Below are positions 58,458-64,000 of a stretch of 64,000 nucleotides of DNA, piece by piece. The stretch lies in assembly GCA_006503475.1 (NCBI GenBank), contig RSEH01000002.1, positions 124,001-188,000 of the forward strand, given 5' to 3'. The first letter of the stretch is position 1. Each line of letters begins with the position of its first letter. Source of the stretch: Stentor roeselii (taxonomy: Eukaryota > Ciliophora > Heterotrichea > Heterotrichida > Stentoridae). The notes under the pieces are model-generated. The model was not told where the DNA came from, made no database searches, and saw only the letters and a program-made list of their open reading frames with translations. The position numbers and the translations under genes were made by a program.

Positions 58458-61400
58458 ATGGTTTTACTGTTGTTAATCACCACTCAATTAGTCCTAAGCC
58501 TGAGGACTGAGTTGATTCCCTCAACAGGAGTTCCTCCAGTTTCAATGAAAGGCGCCTGTCTTATCAGCAACTCTTCAGAAACCCTTTACGTCTTCGGAGG
58601 ACATGAAAAATCAAATAAAGTCCACAACGAAATTTACTTATTCGACCTGGAGGCTTTAAAGTGGTCTCAAAGCATTCCAATAAAACAGTTGGAACCTACT
58701 CCAAGATATAGCGCAGGTTGTTTCGCATATGGAAACTCGATTTATATCTTTGGAGGCAATACGAATTTCGGCCCGGTTAATGATTTATGGTCTTATAATC
58801 CGATACTCATGGAATGGACTGAAAAAAGTCTTCCAAATGGACCTAGTTTCAGGTACTTGTTTTCTTACTGTAACTTTGAATATGATGGAAATTCTTACTT
58901 TGCAGTGTATGGAGGATGGAAAAATGAAGGTCTTAGTAGTGGACTTTTTATGTAATCAACAATTAGGCTAGATCTTGAAAATTTTACTTGGACTAAGCTG
59001 AAGAATGGGCCTATTCCTTTAGCTGGGAGTTCAATGATTCATATAAATGATTCTTTGATCATTCTTGGAGGACAATCTGGAAAATTTGAAATGAACAATT
59101 TAATTCTAACCTATAATATCACATCTCAAGAATGGAATTCCTTTGAACTAGATGGCTGGCTTCCTCGATCCCATTTCGGAGCAGCTCAAATCAAAGAAAA
59201 GATTTATTTTATGTTTGGCTGGAACGAACAAAAATTCGATTATGAGCCAACAATAATGTCTTTCGATTTATCTACTTACAAGTTATCAAACGTATCTGTC
59301 ACTTATCCTTCATCATTACTTGTGCAAAACTATGGATTCGCTTCTGATCAAAATTCACTTTATATATTCGGAGGTCTGTCATCATCAGGAGTAACAAATA
59401 CTCTGATTAAGTTTTCATCTGAAACTTTTTCAGTCATAACAAAAAAGTATTCATCTCCAAGAAACTTGATGAATGCAAGTCTTGTGAAAATAACAACTTT
59501 TCTTTACTTGTTCGGAGGAATGTTTTTAGAAACAAGGTTTAACGATTTATGGGTTTTCGACTTACAACAAGCGAAATGGACTAAGACAAGGTCGTTTGGA
59601 GAAATTCCATCTCCTAGATCTCATCATTCAGCAGCTGCAGATGGTGACATTATGGTCATTTTTGGAGGGAAAGACGCTACTCAGTACTTTAATGACGGTT
59701 ACCAGCTGAACACAATTACACTTACTTGGACTGTCCTCAAATATAAAGATTTAAACCCAAGTGCAAGATTCAATGCGTGCATGGTAATGCGACTTCCTCT
59801 AATTTATATTTATGGAGGAGAAACTTTGAGTGGTTTTTCATTGGCTCTTTACAAATACAACATCAGTGATACAACTTATGTCAGACTTACAGATAGTAGT
59901 GGGTTCACCCCAGGAAGTGGTCAAATTTGTTTCTTGAATGAACAAGGAGACGAGTTGCGAGTACTTTATGGTGCAAGTGATGGAGATGAACCTCTTGGAT
60001 ATGTTCAAAGCTTCAACTTTACAAGTAAGAAGTGGAATACACTTTACGATCCAGAAAAAAATCGGAATGGTAGAGCAAGACCAATAATAGTAGATGTGAA
60101 AGGAAATTATTATATAACAGGAGGAAGCACCTGGGCTACAACTCCAAGAAAAGAAATTTTGAAGCTTACCATGAACAACAAAACTGCATCTGAGATAGGA
60201 ACTTTAGATCGAGTTGCATATCTAGCTCCAAGTGCACGATATAAAAATAAGGTTTATATATTTGGAGGAGCCACCAATTATAATGACCTTATAAGATATG
60301 ATGTCGCAATTCGAGACTTTTTTACTTTTGACTTGTTTGACCTCTGCACAGATGATTGCGAATATGTGTGCTCAGAAGGTTCATACTACAATAAAACTCT
60401 TAAAACATGCGAACTTTGTCCTCCTGGAACATATTCGCCTTTTAGTGGTGCTGATTCTTGCTTGAAATGCTTTCAAGGGACATACAATGATAAGTTCGGA
60501 GCATCCAGTCAACGTCAGTGCTACCCATGCAACCAAGGACAATACAGTTCAACCCTTGGTTCTTCTTTATGCCTTGATTGTCAAGCCGGGTATTATTGTC
60601 CTATCGGTTCAGCCTATCCAATAATGAAGTACAATGAAGATCGTGTGTCATCTTATCAACCCAAGCCCTTTGTAAGACCTACAGATAAAGCTAATTATTT
60701 GACTCAAGAAGTGCAGATCATTTTTGGAACTATTGGGATTATTTTAGTGCTTTTCTTGGTTTCTGCAGATAGGTTGAAAAACATGATTATCAGTTTTGAT
60801 ATGTATGATATCTTGCATAATTATACTGATAATGCGCCGTTGTACAAGAAGAAAAATCAAATAGGAGGAAGTTTTTCGTGTGTCTTTGTGGTTCTTGCTT
60901 TTATCATTGTTATTGGAGCTGTGATACCGTTCTATGTAGATAACGTCACGGAAAGTAAAAGTTTGATTCCATTCGCTGTTTTAAAAGAACTCACAAGCAC
61001 AGTTAAAGCTAATGTCCAGGTTGAAGTGGCTCTGGGAAATTATGGAGGGTTCTGCACGTTCACCTCTGAGTCTGGAGAGAAAAAATGCTCACCTTCTATA
61101 TTTTATAGTATTTCAGGCATTGATTCAAAGAGTTCGGAATTGAAATGCCAAATATTAGAAAATTCGTGTGTATTAGAACTTGAAATTTTAGATTTTGATC
61201 TTGGTCCTGAAGCTATTCTTCATTTAGGTATGCAGGAGCAATTTTCATACACCTCGCAAATTACTGTTAAAGTCACTTCAGACTCATCTATTCCTAATGA
61301 GAAAAGCCAAGTAAAAATGATTGCATATCCCTCAGAAAATCATGTATTTCGAGGAGAAACCGCAACAAAATTCAGAGTATCTTTCATCCCTTCATATTAC

Positions 61401-61805
61401 TCGAATCAAGAAGATGGAGCAGAAGAGACTGGTTATCACTTGTCACCACTTGCAGATCCAACAGGAGGAACTGCTTATGAGCCAACAAACTTGGGTTTTA
61501 CTTCTAACTTGCAAGTTCAAGTATTACTTGAAAGAAGTATGAATGGGTTGAGAACAGAAAGAACTGTTATAAGGACAGCATTTTTACTTTTACTTACTTT
61601 AATTGGAAGTATTCCTGGAATCAAGACTTTAATGGGCTTGATTATGTCAATTGTTGAACAGAGATATTTAGGGATATTGGAATATAGGGATAAGAAACTT
61701 ATGATTGAAGAGTATAAATTGAAAAGGTTACAAAATGCGAATTATGTTTTGGATCATCCACGTTCAACATTTGATGATAGCCAACGAATTGATATTAATT
61801 TATGA
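58458..61805 (+). CDS. Kelch-repeat, Cys-rich multi-pass membrane protein (copy 1)
   Basis: 1110 aa in two exons around the 15-nt intron 58952-58966. A signal peptide (MVLLLLITTQLVLSL) starts it. About ten kelch blades (YVFGGHEKSNKVHNEIYLFD, YIFGGNTNFGPVNDLWSYNP and similar) fill residues ~25-610, probably two propellers. A GCC2/GCC3-type Cys-rich region follows (~620-712: CPPGTYSPFSG, CFQGTYNDKFG), then three hydrophobic segments near 746-765, 800-822 and 1035-1060. A lumenal/extracellular domain of ~200 residues lies between the second and third; the tail is basic. Probably a surface sensing or adhesion protein; this architecture is common in ciliates. Confidence 0.85.
58952..58966 (+). other. 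15-nt spliceosomal intron (kelch copy 1)
   Basis: gtaatcaacaattag; contains the in-frame TAA. Splicing joins LSSGLF-M to LDLENFTWTKL and keeps the kelch reading frame. Confidence 0.92.
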
Positions 61806-61942
61806 AGTAGTTAATAAGTATTAGGATTTAATAGTTTAGATCAGATAAACAATATTTAAAATTATAACACTGATCTATCTTAAAGGATTCATCTTAATAT
61901 TACTTAAACACTTACTTTTTACTGCGGGTTATAATAGTAAAG

Positions 61943-62125
61943 ATGACTTCAAGACTTTTATTGATCATTAATTTATTCCTAGGTTTTAGGCCAAGCGTTT
62001 TGCTAAAGCAGAACTTCTCGAGTCCCCTTAAAGCAGCATGTGTGGGTTATAACTTATCAGAACTTCTCTAGAACTTTAATTTCATTAAAGTCTCCCAAGG
62101 TTCACAATTAATTTATTCATTTAAC
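61943..62125 (+). pseudogene. Relic of a kelch gene 5' end
   Basis: Starts MTSRLLLIINLFLGFR like the kelch signal peptides. SPLKAACVGYNLSE aligns with PPVSMKAACLINNSSE, then an in-frame stop; further on, aaggttcacaattaatt aligns with the KVHNE codons of copies 1 and 2. Truncated and interrupted, so a dead third family member. Identity is low and the call is tentative. Confidence 0.45.
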
Positions 62126-62322
62126 ATAATAATATAAAATCGTATTAAATATTGCAATTAACCCATTCATAATATTCTGAGGTAAATCCAAGTTATTTAC
62201 ACAAAAACATGCATCTTCTTTATCACAGATAAACAAGCAATAATTAAAAATTGAATTTACAAAATCTTTAGATCAAGCAGATGGTAAAAATTTTTTTATT
62301 GACTAATGTGTTTTATAATAAA

Positions 62323-62716
62323 TGTTTTGACCAATCCTGAAGATTGTCTATGACTGCATAAAGTTTATTTAGTTGGTAATCAGATTACTTAAATTTAGTT
62401 TAATCTTTATTCCATCTACTTATTCTTATTTGGCTTATCTGTACCCTGTTTGGTTCATCGGCTCAGTCTAATTGCTTCTTAAAGGGGTTTCTTTGAGTTT
62501 AACTTATTTTCAGAACTCACTGAAGAAATTTCAGAGATTTAATATATTCTTTGAGTTTCCATCAAATTTCAAATTTACTAAAGAGAGTGAACTTAAATAT
62601 GAGATAATCTCAATTCCAGTCACTAATTTTCATACGTTTTCTAACATGTAAAACTCATCTGAGATAATTTTGATTTTTTTGAGACTTGCAAGATTTGCTT
62701 TGTAGGCTGGGTCGAT
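62323..62716. pseudogene. Decayed duplicate of the 55853-56262 region
   Basis: Runs colinear with the end of the 54916 gene (tgttttgacca, tatttagt-ggtaat-agattactt) and then with the minus-strand last exon and part of the middle exon of the RIIa-like gene (ggttcatcggctcagtct, actgaagaaatttca). Many substitutions and small gaps destroy the frames. It abuts the start of kelch copy 2, which shows that a block holding these neighbours was duplicated with it. Confidence 0.78.
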
Positions 62717-62752
62717 GATATGATAATATGTGTTTTAAGCTTGCTTACAAAT

Positions 62753-64000
62753 ATGGTTGCATTGCTGATATTCACTATTCAATTAGTCCTGGGTCTGAAG
62801 ACTGAGCTGATTCCATTTACAGGGGCTCCTCCAGTTTCAATGAAAGCAGCCTGTCTTATTAATAACTCTTCAGAAACCATTTACGTCTTCGGAGGACATG
62901 AAAAATCAAATAAAGTCCACAACGAAATCTACTCCTTCGACCTAAAGTCTTTAAACTGGTTTGAAAGCATTCCAATAAAACAGTCATTCCCTACTCCAAG
63001 ATACAGCTCAGGGTGTTTCGCATATGGCCACTCCGTTTATATCTTTGGAGGCAATACGAATTTCGGCCCGGTTAATGATTTATGGTCTTATAATCCCATT
63101 CTCATGGAATGGACTGAGATAATCATTCCAAATGGACCTAGTTTCAGGTACTTGTTTTCTTACTGCAACTTTGAATATGATGGAAATTCTTACTTTGCAG
63201 TGTATGGAGGATGGAAAAATGAAGGGCTTAGTAGTGGGTTTTTTATGTAATCAGCAATTAGGTTAGATCTTCAAAATTTTACTTGGAACAAGCTGGAGAA
63301 TGGGCCTATTGCTTTAGCTGGAAGTTCAATGATTCATATAAATGATTCTTTGATCATTCTTGGAGGACAATCTGGAAAATTTGAAATGAACAATTTAATT
63401 CTAGCCTATAATATCACATCTCAAGAATGGAATTCCTTTGAACTAGATGGCTGGCTTCCTCGATCCCATTTCGGAGCAGCTCAAATCAAAGAAAAGATTT
63501 ATTTTATGTTTGGCTGGAATGAACAAAAATTCGATTATGAGCCAACAATAATGTCTTTCGATTTATCTACTTACAAGTTATCAAACGTATCTGTCACTTA
63601 TCCTTCATCATTACTTGTGCAAAACTATGGATTCGCTTCTGATCAAAATTCACTTTATATATTCGGAGGTCTGTCATCATCAGGAGTAACAAATACTCTG
63701 ATTAAGTTTTCATCTGAAACTTTTTCAGTCATAACAAAAAAGTATTCATCTCCAAGAAACTTGATGAATGCAAGTCTTGTGAAAATAACAACTTTTCTTT
63801 ACTTGTTCGGAGGAATGTTTTTAGAAACAAGGTTTAACGATTTATGGGTTTTCGACTTACAACAAGCGAAATGGACTAAGACAAGGTCGTTTGGAGAAAT
63901 TCCATCTCCTAGATCTCATCATTCAGCAGCTGCAGATGGTGACATTATGGTCATTTTTGGAGGGAAAGACGCTACTCAGTACTTTAATGACGGTTACCAG
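62753..64000 (+). CDS. Kelch-repeat membrane protein (copy 2), 3' end beyond window
   Basis: 411 codons visible, two exons around the intron 63247-63261; start at MVALLIFTIQLVLGLKTEL, matching copy 1 (an upstream in-frame ATG at 62720 adds 11 residues). Kelch blades as in copy 1. Before the intron the two copies differ at many positions; from about 63300 they are nearly identical and from about 63530 no difference was seen by eye. The frame is open to the window edge. Confidence 0.87.
63247..63261 (+). other. 15-nt spliceosomal intron (kelch copy 2)
   Basis: gtaatcagcaattag, one base different from the copy 1 intron and at the same codon. Confidence 0.92.

Noticed and set aside
1-64000. Reassigned stop codons as in many ciliates
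   Set aside because: Every in-frame stop inside a conserved domain falls in a GT-AG 15/16-nt segment; conserved genes such as eIF4A3 end normally.

Overview
This is a stretch of a ciliate macronuclear genome, most likely Stentor coeruleus or a close heterotrich. The reasons are: AT-rich, almost entirely coding DNA on both strands; the standard genetic code (TAA, TAG and TGA all end genes, with no reassigned stops inside conserved domains); and very small spliceosomal introns. Ten introns can be placed because they rescue conserved reading frames. Nine are 15 nt and one is 16 nt. All start GT, end AG and carry an A six bases from the 3' end. The species call is inference from these traits.

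Layout. Positions 1-7521: a tail of one WD40 gene, a NEK-like kinase with a cysteine-rich tail, then four WD40 genes in a row on the minus strand. 7598-20847: a dense housekeeping block with a basic protein pair, a tail-anchored acidic protein, a PDI-like protein, a Tctex-type dynein light chain, secreted MsrA, a monoglyceride-lipase-like hydrolase, a kinase, GIGYF-like and EDC4-like mRNA-regulation genes, a ChAPs/TPR protein and RNase H2 subunit B. 20941-26454: four more WD40 genes of the same family. 26643-44102: TauE/SafE transporter, TBCCD1-like protein, a 2013-residue type I surface protein, a PH/PHR protein, a DENN protein, ataxin-2, eIF4A3, a coiled-coil protein and a RanBP2-type zinc-finger protein. 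44966-57827: a PKG-like pseudokinase, two related 7TM receptors, a Pumilio protein, a RING protein, PP4R3/SMEK, a tiny probably acylated protein and several unknowns. 58458-64000: a kelch/Cys-rich membrane protein gene, a relic of the same family, a decayed copy of flanking genes, and a second kelch copy cut by the window end.

The most striking element is the WD40 family. Nine members lie in two clusters. Each is essentially one reduced propeller with shared signatures (HESRIK, TGSFD, a DWVR-type motif). Seven end in membrane segments and one ends in a polybasic stretch plus a CaaX-like box, so almost all appear built to hold a propeller on the cytosolic face of a membrane. Other items for follow-up are the PKG-like pseudokinase, the beta-module repeats of the giant surface protein, the altered RNA-reading residues of the Pumilio protein, the kelch duplication mosaic, and the concentration of mRNA-control genes (GIGYF, EDC4, ataxin-2, eIF4A3, PUF).

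No tRNA, rRNA, CRISPR array, transposon or telomere repeat was recognised by eye.
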